A DNA stretch of 64,000 nt from Argopecten irradians (taxonomy: Eukaryota > Mollusca > Bivalvia > Pectinida > Pectinidae), in NCBI RefSeq assembly GCF_041381155.1, contig NC_091145.1:40005882-40069881 (forward strand), in the 5' to 3' direction. Position 1 is the stretch's first letter, and each line of letters begins with the position of its first letter. The translations under genes were made by a program, and so were the position numbers. Under the pieces are notes generated by a model that ran no database searches, had not been told where the DNA came from, and saw nothing but the letters and a program-made list of their open reading frames with translations. Shown one piece after another: positions 12,240-23,185 of the stretch.

Positions 12240-13065
12240 AGCACGCGATTTCAGAATCACACTGTGTCGATTTCAACAGTACTTATATGGCCCATAAATG
12301 AACCATGATGGACATATAATGATATTTTCTTTTTGGATTTAAATATTCTCATTCATGAAGCCAAACGAAGGTTCATATAAAAGGCCGCCAGTAGTAATGT
12401 TTCTCTGTGCTAATCTATTTAACGGTTATGGATAATCACAGAATGGCGAACTATTCGTCAGCATAGTCACTTTTCGGCATTACAAAATCATTACAATTTC
12501 ATATTGGATTATTATTGTAATTCCCTTTAAGACTCTTACTATCTTTATCTTATCATTGTTCCATGAAATGTCATTTTCAAAAGACAGAATGTGATTTTAA
12601 AAGAGAAAAGCTTTTAATTTAAGCGGATTATTTGATTGGTTAAGCTGATCAGTCTTTGGGTAGATGGGCACACTTAAGTACTTTATATACAGGTAAAGTT
12701 TCTTTTACACCTACAGAACATAACGTCAGTTTAAATAGAATTTTAATTCCGGTCTAATAATTAATTTCTTTTATAGCTAAGATAAATAACATGACAATTA
12801 CGTTATGTAGAATGTACCGTTAAGTAGCTTTTAAGTCTTTTATAAATACGATTGTGGAAAACTTTGCTAAATCATAACGCTCTATCTATTTCATTTCCTG
12901 TTTTTTTGTTTTCTTCTTCTTTCTTTCTTCTTCTTCTTTAAAAATATTTGCTTCTTATAGACAATCGACACCCAATGGTTGCTATCGCTGTCGTAATATC
13001 TACCCCTTGCATATATCATAGCAAAATTGAAGTCCAGGAGTGGGTGGATATTAGAACGAATAATC
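12240..13065. other. no gene seen; pyrimidine tract
   Basis: Contains a pure pyrimidine tract on the plus strand at about 12897-12940, rich in TTCTTC triplets. No open frame of interest. Confidence 0.4.
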
Positions 13066-13069
13066 ATAC

Positions 13070-13282
13070 CTTGCCTCCAATCCGTTCCCGGCAGACGACC
13101 ATCTGTCAGAAATCTTCCGTCCGTCGTTCAGAGCTACGTCATTGCTAGTAGCATTCTCATGATGTTTCAATTTTTTGTATTGTAGTGGAAAAAACCACAT
13201 AATCGCATGAACGTGAAAGAATGTCGACTTGTTATACTTTATGTATGCTTTGTTTAATACTCGGTCAAATTCACCCTCGTCC
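13070..13282 (-). CDS. candidate internal exon beside a LINE tail (unidentified product)
   Basis: On the minus strand the frame is open from an acceptor TTATTCTAAACAG (AG at 13284-13283) to a donor GGCAAG|GTATGA (GT at 13069-13068): 213 nt, 70 codons plus 3 split bases, same phase at both ends. The second half (residues like HHENATSNDVALNDGRKI) has a coding-like composition unlike the AT-rich flanks. The acceptor is only ~15 bp from the ATTG-repeat tail of the LINE at 13298-17580. No family is recognised and no partner exon was found, so it may be a stranded gene fragment or chance. Confidence 0.2.
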
Positions 13283-13297
13283 CTGTTTAGAATAATA

Positions 13298-16200
13298 CAA
13301 TCAATCAATCAATATTTTATTTTAGTATCACGCATCGTAAAACTATACAGCCATTGATAAAATAAATGTACAAGCAATGTTTGATACCCAGCCGATATCG
13401 GCTTATGAGACACTTATGAAAATGGTCATGAAGTTAATAATCCTCATTGTTATACATATTAAAACTATGTTAAAAATCACATGTGAAGCACAAAAGTAAA
13501 ATTTCATCACGGTATCAATTTAAAACAATTCTTTATATTCTTAAAATTAGCCTTCTTCGTTTCATCATTTGATAAATTGTTTTAGATAATACAAATTGTA
13601 GAAAATAATAGAAAAAGTCTGATATCGCTATAAACAGCAGTCACAGAGAAAATGAGGTTCATCTTCTCCTTTATCTGGACAAAACGGACATTTACGCTGC
13701 TCCACTGGCAAGTGCGTATATCGCCCAGTTTCTAATAGTAAAGGGAGACAACCGAGTCTAAGCTTGGCGAGGAGGCTCCGATAGTGACGTGGTATACAAG
13801 ATATGATGTTCCGTGGTCCTGTCCTTTTTGTGTATTCTGTATGATCACAATTTACTACCGGTGTTTTTCTCTCCATAATTTGCTGAACCAAACGGTTTCG
13901 TCATTCCTGTTAATAGCGGTAGATATTTTTTGCAATTTGCATTTTACCGATGTTTGGTTATCGACTATATTTAATACGTTGAGGTTTTTGTCCTAGATAA
14001 CGGACTCCCGCTTCTCAAGAATTTCCTCTCCTGAAAGACCATATATACACCCTTTGTAGAAGTCGACCCATATCAACAGTACGTAACCTACAGTAAAGTC
14101 AACTTCCATGTGTTGTTTTGCTTGACATGATTTTCATCCAAAATCTCCAAGAACTCCAACATTTGAAGTGTATTTATTTACATATAAAATAATTGGTTGT
14201 AATAAGGACTCAAACAGTCTGGTATATACAGTGTATGGCATTCCTCCACAAGCGATAGATTTACTTATTACAACTCCAAGTGCCCGGCTGGCTGATTTAG
14301 CTAATTCCTGTATCGCGAAGTTCCATGTAAGATGTTGATCAAACCAGATTCCCAAATATTTATACTTATCTTTGATGTCAATTGGAGTTTTTTCCAAAGT
14401 GGTATTCGTTAAAGGTGCAGAAGAATGCAGAAGTGAACTACGTTCGATTTACTGTTGTTCACAGATAGTTTCCATTTATTAGGCGTTGGAGTTGACGCGA
14501 CTAATACAATATTGCCTAGAAAAGATACTGCATAGAAAAGAGAAGAGATGTTAAAATCATCCACAATGATTCCACTATCGATATCACGAAATTCTTTGAT
14601 CAAGACATTAATATACACAGAGAAAAGTAACGGTGAAGCCAAACAGCCCTGTTTTAATCCCCTTCCTACGCTGAACCAGTCGGTGAGATGATCATTTACT
14701 TTACTACAGCATTTGACTTCATCATAAAGAGACTTTATCGCCTTAATAAACAAGTACCCGTTTACTCCGAAACGTTTAAGTTTTATCAACAGGTGTAATG
14801 TATATTTGATATAGGACCAAAGGGGCATAACTCGAATAGTATTATGTGCTTACTTGGGCATGAGTGCCCATGTGCGCCCAGAGTGTTGGTTTAGTGATTA
14901 TCTTGATGATTGTGTGCCCAATTTCGCATTAAAGGGTGCCCAAAATGTGTCGATAGGGTGCCCAAAATGTGTCAACAGGGTGCCCAAACTCCTGTCAATT
15001 AGGAGTTTGTTAGGGATGTTTTCTGTTCTCGTGAGAACCTTAAAATGATGAGTGGTATAAAAGAGATTGCGTATGAGAGGATGAGCGAGTCTGACGAGAG
15101 CCCGAGTCTGGGTGATAGGCTGGATGTGATACCTCTGTATTCTGTACATGTATATATTCTGCTTGGATTTTAATACACTTTTGGAACTTTACAACTGTGT
15201 TGTTTCTTTACTCAAGTGGTAACCCAACACAAGACGACCCGATAGATGTATTTATCTTTTATGTGACGTGACGGACGACAGCCATCATACTGTAGGAACT
15301 CAGTGATTTGAGAGGAAACACAAGTTACATGGAGTCTGATCAACTTCATGTATTTAATTTATCAATGTGGTAATTATCATCTTGTTTCCTGTCAGGTCGC
15401 TAGTTCCGGATACCACAGTTTGTATTGGCATTGTTAAAGTATTATTACGATCGGCAACTATCAAACACGTACATACGTACGGAATATAACAAAACGGAAA
15501 TCGTCGCACTGGCATTGATTGGAACGTTTCCGATTATATGATCTTGACATCCTCTATTCCTCCGAAATCCGTTCTGTTCGCCTTCAATTAAATTATTTGA
15601 TTCTAGCCATTTAGACAGACGAGTATTCAGTACATCACAGTATATTTTATATGGGGTTGAAAGTAACGTGATCCCACGGTATGAGAGAGGTATTCGGGGG
15701 TTTGTTGATATCGGTTTAATTATAGGATTAACCATGCCCCTTTTCCAATCATCCGGTACAATTCCATTGATAAAACAAGCGTAATATCGAATAACATTCT
15801 CGTGCTTGCGTCGCTTTTCAGAGCTGCACATGGAATGCCGTCGACTCCCGCGGCCTTGTTTTGTTTTGCGCGCGAGACTGCATCAGCAACTTCCTTATAG
15901 GTGATAGGCTGATTAAGGCTGCTCGTGTCGCGTTTTATTGAATAGTTGTCATATGACTAAATTTATTGATCCCTTGACTTCAGAAAATATTAGCATTGTT
16001 AAAAAAAGCTATCTTTGTTCACAGAGCTAATGAAGTTAGAAATTCAATATTATTTGATAATTGATATATTTGATGTATGCATCCTTTCGCTGATTTCTAT
16101 TTGATTTATATATATAAAATGTACATCCTTTTTCCAGAAAAGTCTGTTTGCCATTGTCATGTCTGTATTTGTTTTGCACAAAGGCTTTTAAGCCTATTTG

Positions 16201-17580
16201 CTAAATGAAATAAAGATATAATTTGTGATGTAGATTCGTCCGTGGAGACTCCGTCACTGATGTCATTATACAAATCGCAGTAATTCATTTTCCACCTATT
16301 TAAAACACTTGGAATATCATCACGTATATTACCGTTGTCGTCCACAACCTCCATAGGAATTATATGCTTCCATTCATTTTGTATACCAAATTTGTCAATT
16401 TCCCGCCAAAAATCACGTGAATTATTGCTTTCAAGTTTCCCTGCCATAAATTGTTGTTTCTTTAGTTGATATAATTACGTTTATATTTGCGAAGTAGCTT
16501 GTCAAAAATTTTCCTTTCCCTGCAGTATGCATCCTTGAGCGCGCGCTTTTGGTTTCCAATTCCAGTAAATCCTAGCCATACTTTTTCTTTTTCACAATCA
16601 TTGTCCCACTGTTTCTGTAGCTCCTCGTTCCAGAAGGGTTTACAAAATGATTTCTTTGATTTTTTGTGATTGATCGATGGATTTACTTTCATAGAGGCGC
16701 GTTCCATTTCAGTGTATAAAAAATCCGTGAAGTTTTTTTTGATACCTTGTTGACATTTCGTTGGTCCGAGATTGATTTTTTAATATTAGAGATCGTTTTT
16801 TTTCACAGCCTGGATACTTGCTTCGTCTATTAAGAAGATGGCTATATTTTTCACATTGTATTTATTCGGTATCCGGTACCACAGTCCTAGAGACAACACA
16901 CGCGGGTAATTTATATACACGTACACATTCCAAAATAGAGTGATCCGGGAAACAGTTTGGTGCTCCATGTAACTGCGGAACGACCTCACTCATAGTAACT
17001 ACTTTAAATTCTATAAACCGACCTTATTGTTCGTACGGTACTAATATATAATCGACGACCGACTTCCCTTTCTGTGATATACATGTGAAATTTGTTTTCA
17101 TTCTTCTTGAATCTTCCATTTAAAACGCAAAAATTTGTAATAGTACACAAATCTATGAAATAGCCACCAAAACTGTTTTTACAATTATCTACGATGTCTC
17201 TGATAGGCACACTATCGACTCCTTCTATGTAATCCGATTCATCCCCACATCTCGCGTTAAAATCCCCTCCGATGCAGACAGAACCATTTTTCTGATAAAG
17301 ATATATTTGACCATGTAGAGTATTAAAATAGTTCGCAGGATCAATATGTTTAAATGACTGTACAGGTGGGATGTAACATACACATACCAATAGTTTATCT
17401 CTAGTTTGTTTATTGCAAAAAGTTACCCACAGTATACCTTCTGTAGATTCGTCTGTTATTTCGATGGTATAAAATTGAGACAATATTTCCTTGTATAGGA
17501 TGCCGATGCCGCCTGATCCACGTTTGGCATTGTGATGAAGATTTTGTCTATTTTGTCCTATAAAAATACATCGCTCAACG
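13298..17580 (-). mobile_element. degenerate 5'-truncated LINE (non-LTR retrotransposon)
   Basis: Minus-strand pieces in LINE order. Endonuclease: 17004-17550, with GGIGILYKE, CVCYIPP and GGDFNARCGD. Linker: 16157-16710. Reverse transcriptase: 15540-15831 (PLSYRGITLLSTPYKIYCDV, EQNGFRRNRGCQDHI) and 14409-14828 (GLKQGCLASPLLFSVYINVL). Post-RT: 14134-14397 (YKYLGIWFDQHLTWN). C-terminus: 13628-13891, with RLGCLPLLLETGRYTHLPV then CPFC...HFLCDC, a zinc-knuckle-like end. The 3' end is a run of ATTG repeats at 13298-13312. The frame is broken in several places and the YADD catalytic pair is not legible, so it is dead. Clade not settled (I/Nimb- or RTE-like possible). The 5' end is lost inside the endonuclease. 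An LTR-like sequence interrupts the RT region. Confidence 0.85.
14838..15230 (+). mobile_element. possible solo LTR fossil inside the LINE
   Basis: A ~390-bp block that interrupts LINE homology. It starts TGTG, holds short direct repeats of GTGCCCAAAATGTGTC, then a TATAAAAGA box, and ends AACCCAACACA. The order (TG start, TATA box, CA end) is LTR-like, but no matching target duplication was confirmed and no internal retroelement sequence is present. Family not assigned. Confidence 0.3.
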
Positions 17581-17584
17581 TATA

Positions 17585-17837
17585 TCTTTTTTTCGAATAT
17601 TTTAATTTTTTCAACAAAAATATTTATTCAGTATAAACATTTCCCATCCGCATATATTGGGCTCTCATTCAATTTCCATATGTGTTATCTTTTAGATCAA
17701 ATTTACTTCACTCTTTTCTCTTACCTAATTACAGATGTATTAAGAATATGCGATTGCATACATTTCAATCATTCCTCGCATCCGCTCAAAAAAGTGTATA
17801 CAATGAAGTAATTTCAATGTATCAAGGGAGACAACTC
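17585..17837. other. short spacer between two transposon insertions
   Basis: AT-rich, no open frame of interest. It separates the LINE at 13298-17580 from the MITE that begins at 17838. Confidence 0.4.
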
Positions 17838-20800
17838 TTAGAGATGCTCCACCGCTGACATTTCCCTATCAAAAACAGGAGCAGATCATCATTGAAAAGT
17901 TTGAGCTCCTAATTTTACTTCAAATTAATTAAATATATAAAATACAAATAATTGCATGCCGAAAAAATCCTAGGCACTATATATCCTATTACCTGTTACC
18001 TGTCGTCGAGGTCTTTAAATATGCCGTAGGCATCTCTGACCCATTTGAATATTGTTCATATTGTTTGGCGGTTGTGTTCTCATAGCAGGTATGGTTGAAC
18101 TTCTCTTGCTTGAATTTCCAATGGCTGTTTAGTCTTGACTTAAACTGGTTTAAAGTTTCTGATGATATGACATTTTTAGGTAGAGAGTTCCATTGATTTA
18201 CTACTCTTTGTGAGAAACTATTTTTCATGGTGTTAATTTGGAATGTCCCTTGACAAGTTTTTTTACTATGACCTCTTGTTTGAGTATGCGTTCGGGGAAG
18301 TAATTTATTTTTATCACATTGTCTATGTCGTTCAGAATTTTGTATACTTCCACCATATCACTCCTGAGACGTCTGTATTCTAGGATTGGTAGTCCTAAAT
18401 CTAGTAGCCGTTCTGGGTAAGATTTGTTTCGATATTTTTGATGAGTTTTGTTGCACGCCTCTGTACTTTTTCAAGTGTGATTTTATCTTTGTTTTGTATT
18501 TGTTGTCCAAGCGGTAGATGCATATTCCAGATGTGATCTCACCATGGCTTTATAAAGGTTACAGTTCTACGATCTTTCAACACTCCTAGAATTTGGTTTG
18601 CTTTTTTAGCTGATGCTTCGATATGTCTTGTGAATTTCAGTTGTTGGTCAATAGTAACGCCTAGATCTTTTCTTCAGTGACTTGCTGGATTGATGAATTA
18701 TCCATGATATAGTCCCCAGGAATTTGATTATTTGTTCCTAAACGTAGGTGTTTACACTTTTTTGGGGTTAAATTTCAGCTGCCAGTCGTTGGACCATGTC
18801 ATTAGATTGTTTATGTCACTTTGTAGCTTTTGGTGATCGTTTACATTATTGACAACAGAGAAAAGTTTTGTGTCATCAGCAAAAAGTCTAACAGCGTTTT
18901 TCAACAGCCTCTGGTAGGTCATTGATGTATACTAGGAATAGGGTGGGGCCTATCACACTGCCCTGAGGGATTCCACTTGTTACCGAAGACCAGTCAGAAT
19001 TTCCGCTATTTAATACCACTCGTTGATTTCTGTCAGTTAGAAAGTCTTCAATCCATTTTAGTAGATTTCCTGTGATTCTGTATCCTGATAATTTTTGAGT
19101 AGTCTCTGATGAGGTACAGTATCGAAAGCTTTTTGGAAATCTAGGTAGACGATGTCAATATCATTTTTGTTGTCTAGTTCTCCTGTCCAATTATCTACCA
19201 TTTCTATTAGTTGGGTTGCACATGAATTTCCTTTTCGGAAGCCATTTTGGTATTCGCTAAAGAGGTTATTAGTTTCCATGTGGTTTACGATGGCATCTCT
19301 CACAAGGTTTTCCATGATTTTTTTATGTTATTGAAGTGAGGCTAATGGGACGGTAATTTTCAGCTAGATTTTTTGGTCCTTTCTTGTGGATGGCAGTGAC
19401 GTTAGCCTCTTTCCAAACTTTAGGTACCTATGCATCATCGATGGATTTTTGAAATATAATTGACAGTGGCTTGGATTAAGTGTCAGCTGTTTCTTTTAAT
19501 AGTCTTGGATGGATGTTGTCAGGTCCCTGTGTTTTCGTTGGATTGGTATTATTTAGAAGTTTTTTGACTAGTTCTTCTGTGATATTCAGGGTAAGAGAGG
19601 TTATTTTCAATGTCCTTCGCTGGAACCTCAGGGATGAATGACAGGTTTTCCTTAGTAAAAACACTTGTGAAAAATCTATTTAGTTCTGCTGCCTTTTCTT
19701 GATTGTTAGTTATGGATCCTCCTGTTGGTGTTGATAGGTTCCCGATCTTGTCTTTTAGTTTCGTTTTGGATTGTACATAGTTCCAGAATGCCTTGGGATT
19801 TTGCTTGATGTTTTCAGCCAGCTCCTGCTCAAACACTTTCTTTGCTTTCCTTACTTCTACGCTTGATGTATGTTTCGCTCTTTGATAGTTTTCAAAGTTT
19901 GCATTGTTTTTACAGTACTGAATTTTTTCCATGGTTTCTTTTTTGATCTAATGACTGTCATTGCTTCTACAGTCACCCATGGTGTTCTGTATGTTCTTTG
20001 GACTGTTTACATTCTGGTACGTTTTCTTCTATTTCTTTATCTAGGATTTCAGTAAACAGACCCCATGCATCACATATGGATTTATTGCTAAGGAGCAGAT
20101 TCCAGTCAATAGCATTGATGTTTTCTTTGATTTTGATATAGTTCCCCTTTTTGTAGTTTTTGTTCATGGTTGGTTTACTTTCGCTGTTGGTAACGTACAT
20201 GGTCGCTATTTCCCAAGGGGCTTGACGTTTTGACTTCACTTATGAGATTTTCTTCATTTGATAAGACAAGATCTAATATAGATGGTCTATCATTGTTTCT
20301 CATCCTCGTGAATTCCCTTACATGTTGGAACAGGTAGTTGTCTTGTACGATTTCTATGAATTTGGATGCCAGATGGGTTTGACCAGTGCTGGTAGTTGTG
20401 TTCTCCCAATCAATCTCTTTTAGGTTAAAGTCTCCCACGATAGCCCTGAATGTGTAATGGTGGTTATTTAGATGTTGTAATTCCAGGATTGCTTCTGATT
20501 CTTCTATACAATTTTCGTGGCTTGGACTTCTGTACACACACTGAAGAATTAGCCAGTCGGAATTGTTAATTTTTAGTTCTATCGCAATTTGCTCCAGACC
20601 AATGTCCCGTGATGTTTTAATAATTGTAGAGGCGTATAATTCAGACTTAGTGTATATACATATGCCACGTCCTTGATAGTGTTCGATTGGTTTCATGTGT
20701 AGATTGAAGCCTGGTAGTTGGTATTCAGACAGCTGTATTTGAGAATTAGTCCTATTTTTGGGGAGTACTTCAGTTATTGCGATTATGTCATAACTATCAG

Positions 20801-22569
20801 TAATTGTATTTTCCAGTTCATCCATCATATTTAGTAGACCATCAGCGTTTGTATATAGTACTTTCAGGGGTTTAGTTTGATCTCCATTTGACACATTTAA
20901 AACAGTCCTATTTACGCCTAGGTTAAAATGGGTAAAATTGTTTATGGGTAATGATTCAGCACATGTGAGGTGTCTGTTGCATCTAGCCTCTGAGTTTGTC
21001 CTTGGATGGCACTTATATCAGTTAGACGTTCTTCCAATGGGGCCACAGAGCAATCTCTATTGCCTACACTGGAAGTGTCTATGCTCGTGGAGTTATGATA
21101 GTTGTCGGGGTATGTCCAAGTTGAGTTTTCGTCTGCTGAGATTGGGCTACCTATTAGCGATGATGCATTTTGATAATGTGCGTTTTCTGTTGTAGGTACA
21201 GAAATCGTGGAGTTTTATCTGTTTTCTGGTGGTTGAGTTTGTTTTCTTACAGGTTGATGTTTTTTCTCTTCTCTCCTTTTCTTATTTTCAAGTCTTTGCC
21301 TAAGAGTTAGGTCTTTAACTATGATGACTTTTTTGTTTAACGGTACACGTTGAACTGATAGTTCTTGCTTTTTGTAGGAGTTCGTATCGTCCTCTTTTGT
21401 TGTCTAATATGGCTTTCACCGGTCGTGTCCTTTGCGGGTTTTGTTCACCAAGCCTTATTGCTGTTTCTATTCCTACTGCAACTTCCAATTCTTCAAAAAT
21501 CATTTTTAAGGCTTTAATATCATCTTTTCTTCTTAGTTCCCCTGTAGTTTTGTTTGATTCGGGAAGGTTGAAGGCGACTACGTTGAGTGAACGCTGTTTT
21601 TGATCGTCTATTTTTTTAACTTTCTCCATGACTTGTTGAGACAGATTGTCTGGATACTGATTTTTCACTTCTTTTTGAACCTCTAATTTGATGTCTTTTT
21701 TAACCTCAGTTTGTATTTGTTTTTTAACTAGTGACATCTCTTCTTTGATCTGTGTCATTTCTATTTGGTTCATTTGGTTCTGCAGGGAATCAAAACTGGT
21801 GGTAGTATTGGTGTCTAGCCTGTCTAGCGTAATTTTCATAATATGCAGATTTGGGAAGGTGGTTTTACAATGATGACAAGTCCACATGAAAGCAGCTGCA
21901 CATTCTTCATTTTTCATCAATTTGAAAAAGGCTTCCGAGATGTGTGCACAGTTTAGGCAAAAGTTCATCTCACAGATTGGGCAGCTCGTATAAGGGGTTG
22001 ATTCAGTTAAATCCTTGTCATAGTTTGTGCAGGTCTCACTGCCACGCCTTGGTCTCTTATCAATGCAGCCATAGTTAATTCACAGTGGTTACTCGCAGAG
22101 TCTATCCAACAAACGTTTGATTTTAGTAGCCCAAAGATCAATCAGGATTTGGCCTGGGTGGATACCATCTTTATATAAAGACCAGTCTTTTTTTATATTT
22201 GATTTTCTTGTTCTTCTTTTTTGACACTTTATTATATCCTGTGAAAACCTTGGTCCTTGTGTTTCACCATTGATGTTCTTAATTTCCACGTTCAGGGTGT
22301 CGATAGCTTGATTAAGGCACAGGTTAGATACATGTATGTCATTTACTTCTGAATAGTGACTTGTTGTTTTATTCCAGATGTTGACATTGAGATAAGGAAC
22401 ATCCAAATAGATTATTACAGCGAAATGATTCATGGAATGAAGTACTGATTGCGCATGCACCAAAGGCAAAATAAATTATTTTATATTATTTTATATACTT
22501 GATTAAACACCAATTATTGTTCAAATGATGAATGTCATTTATGCTCTGTCGGCGGTGGAGCATCTTTAA
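17838..22569 (+). mobile_element. MITE, AGATGCTCCACCGC family, copy 2, split by a LINE
   Basis: The left part is 17838-17989, starting TTAGAGATGCTCCACCGCTG. The right part is 22432-22569, ending GGCGGTGGAGCATCTTTAA. Joining them restores the order seen in the intact copies at 35620 and 40845 (...ATCCTAT then ATGGAATGAAGTA...). The LINE at 17990-22431 therefore landed in this older MITE. The outer flanks are TTAG and TTAA. Confidence 0.85.
17990..22431 (-). mobile_element. CR1/L2-like LINE, nearly complete but broken
   Basis: A 4442-bp minus-strand element. From its 5' end: (i) 22089-22431, the tail of an SGNH-esterase-like domain ending DGIHPGQILIDLWATKI; (ii) 21315-21968, an ORF1-like protein with CxxC...CxxC fingers (residues 4-7 and 31-34), a coiled coil (~55-115), then an RRM-like part (LNVVAFNLPES); (iii) 20175-20894, an APE-type endonuclease (ITEV, GDFNLKEIDW, SILDLVLSN, GNSDH); (iv) 17989-19932, reverse transcriptase in several frames, with [24 protein letters not shown] (18946-18978), FADDT (18871-18885) and a C-terminal VVNQWNSLPKNV. 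The RT is split by several frame changes, so it is inactive. The 3' end is short AACAGGT-type repeats. Motifs and the lack of a target duplication fit CR1/L2. Confidence 0.9.
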
Positions 22570-23099
22570 ATAAAATAGTCAGAAGGGAGACTTTCATTCC
22601 GTTTCATTCTAATATTGTAGGGAAAAAACCAACAACACATTTACGCATAAGGGACACCATATTCACCTATTTTTTTTAAATTTTTTTTTTAACTTGCTCC
22701 ACTCTCTGTCTCTTTTATACAGATATATTCAACATTCACACATAATAAATACTTATTGTTACAGTAAAATAATATACTTCATAGTAGTTGTTTTTCGACA
22801 TTTGGATTTTTTGTGTAATTAAATAATAATAATGATAATAACTATAGAAGGACACATAAAATCATTCTCTGAAGGACATTTTGGGAAATATATATTCCAA
22901 ATGTACAAGACATAGAAAGGGAAAACCTTTCATAGATTAGAAATTATAATCCTACTTTGAAAAGAAAAAAAAATTCACAGCATGATATATTGAAAAAGAA
23001 TTCGGTGCATTGGCAACTGTATGAAGAAAAATGAAGGCTTGTCTGCAAAAAAATCAGTGGTCCGCAATCATTTCGGGTTCGAATATTATCTTTCAGTAT
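22570..23099. other. AT-rich spacer upstream of UBL4A
   Basis: No gene. It includes T-rich runs at 22665-22695 and probably the distal promoter of UBL4A at its right end. Confidence 0.4.
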
Positions 23100-23185
23100 C
23101 TTACTTCCTGTATATCGTACGGAAAACGGAAGTGACGTTTTTCTGGAAAATCCCTTTCCCGAGGCTGGTGTCTGAGAATACAACA
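23100..23185 (+). promoter_or_regulatory. proximal promoter / 5' UTR of UBL4A
   Basis: Within 85 bp upstream of the start codon there is an ETS-type site on the minus strand (ACTTCCTG, 23103-23110) and an adjoining ETS plus CRE-like pair CGGAAGTGACGT (23127-23138). No TATA box was seen. ETS and CRE sites without TATA are usual for housekeeping genes. The transcription start is not defined, and some of this is likely transcribed. Confidence 0.4.

Noticed and set aside
20175-20894. Endonuclease/exonuclease/phosphatase ORF as a host DNA-repair gene
   Set aside because: Its neighbours on the same strand are LINE ORF1 and reverse transcriptase motifs, so it is the LINE's own endonuclease.
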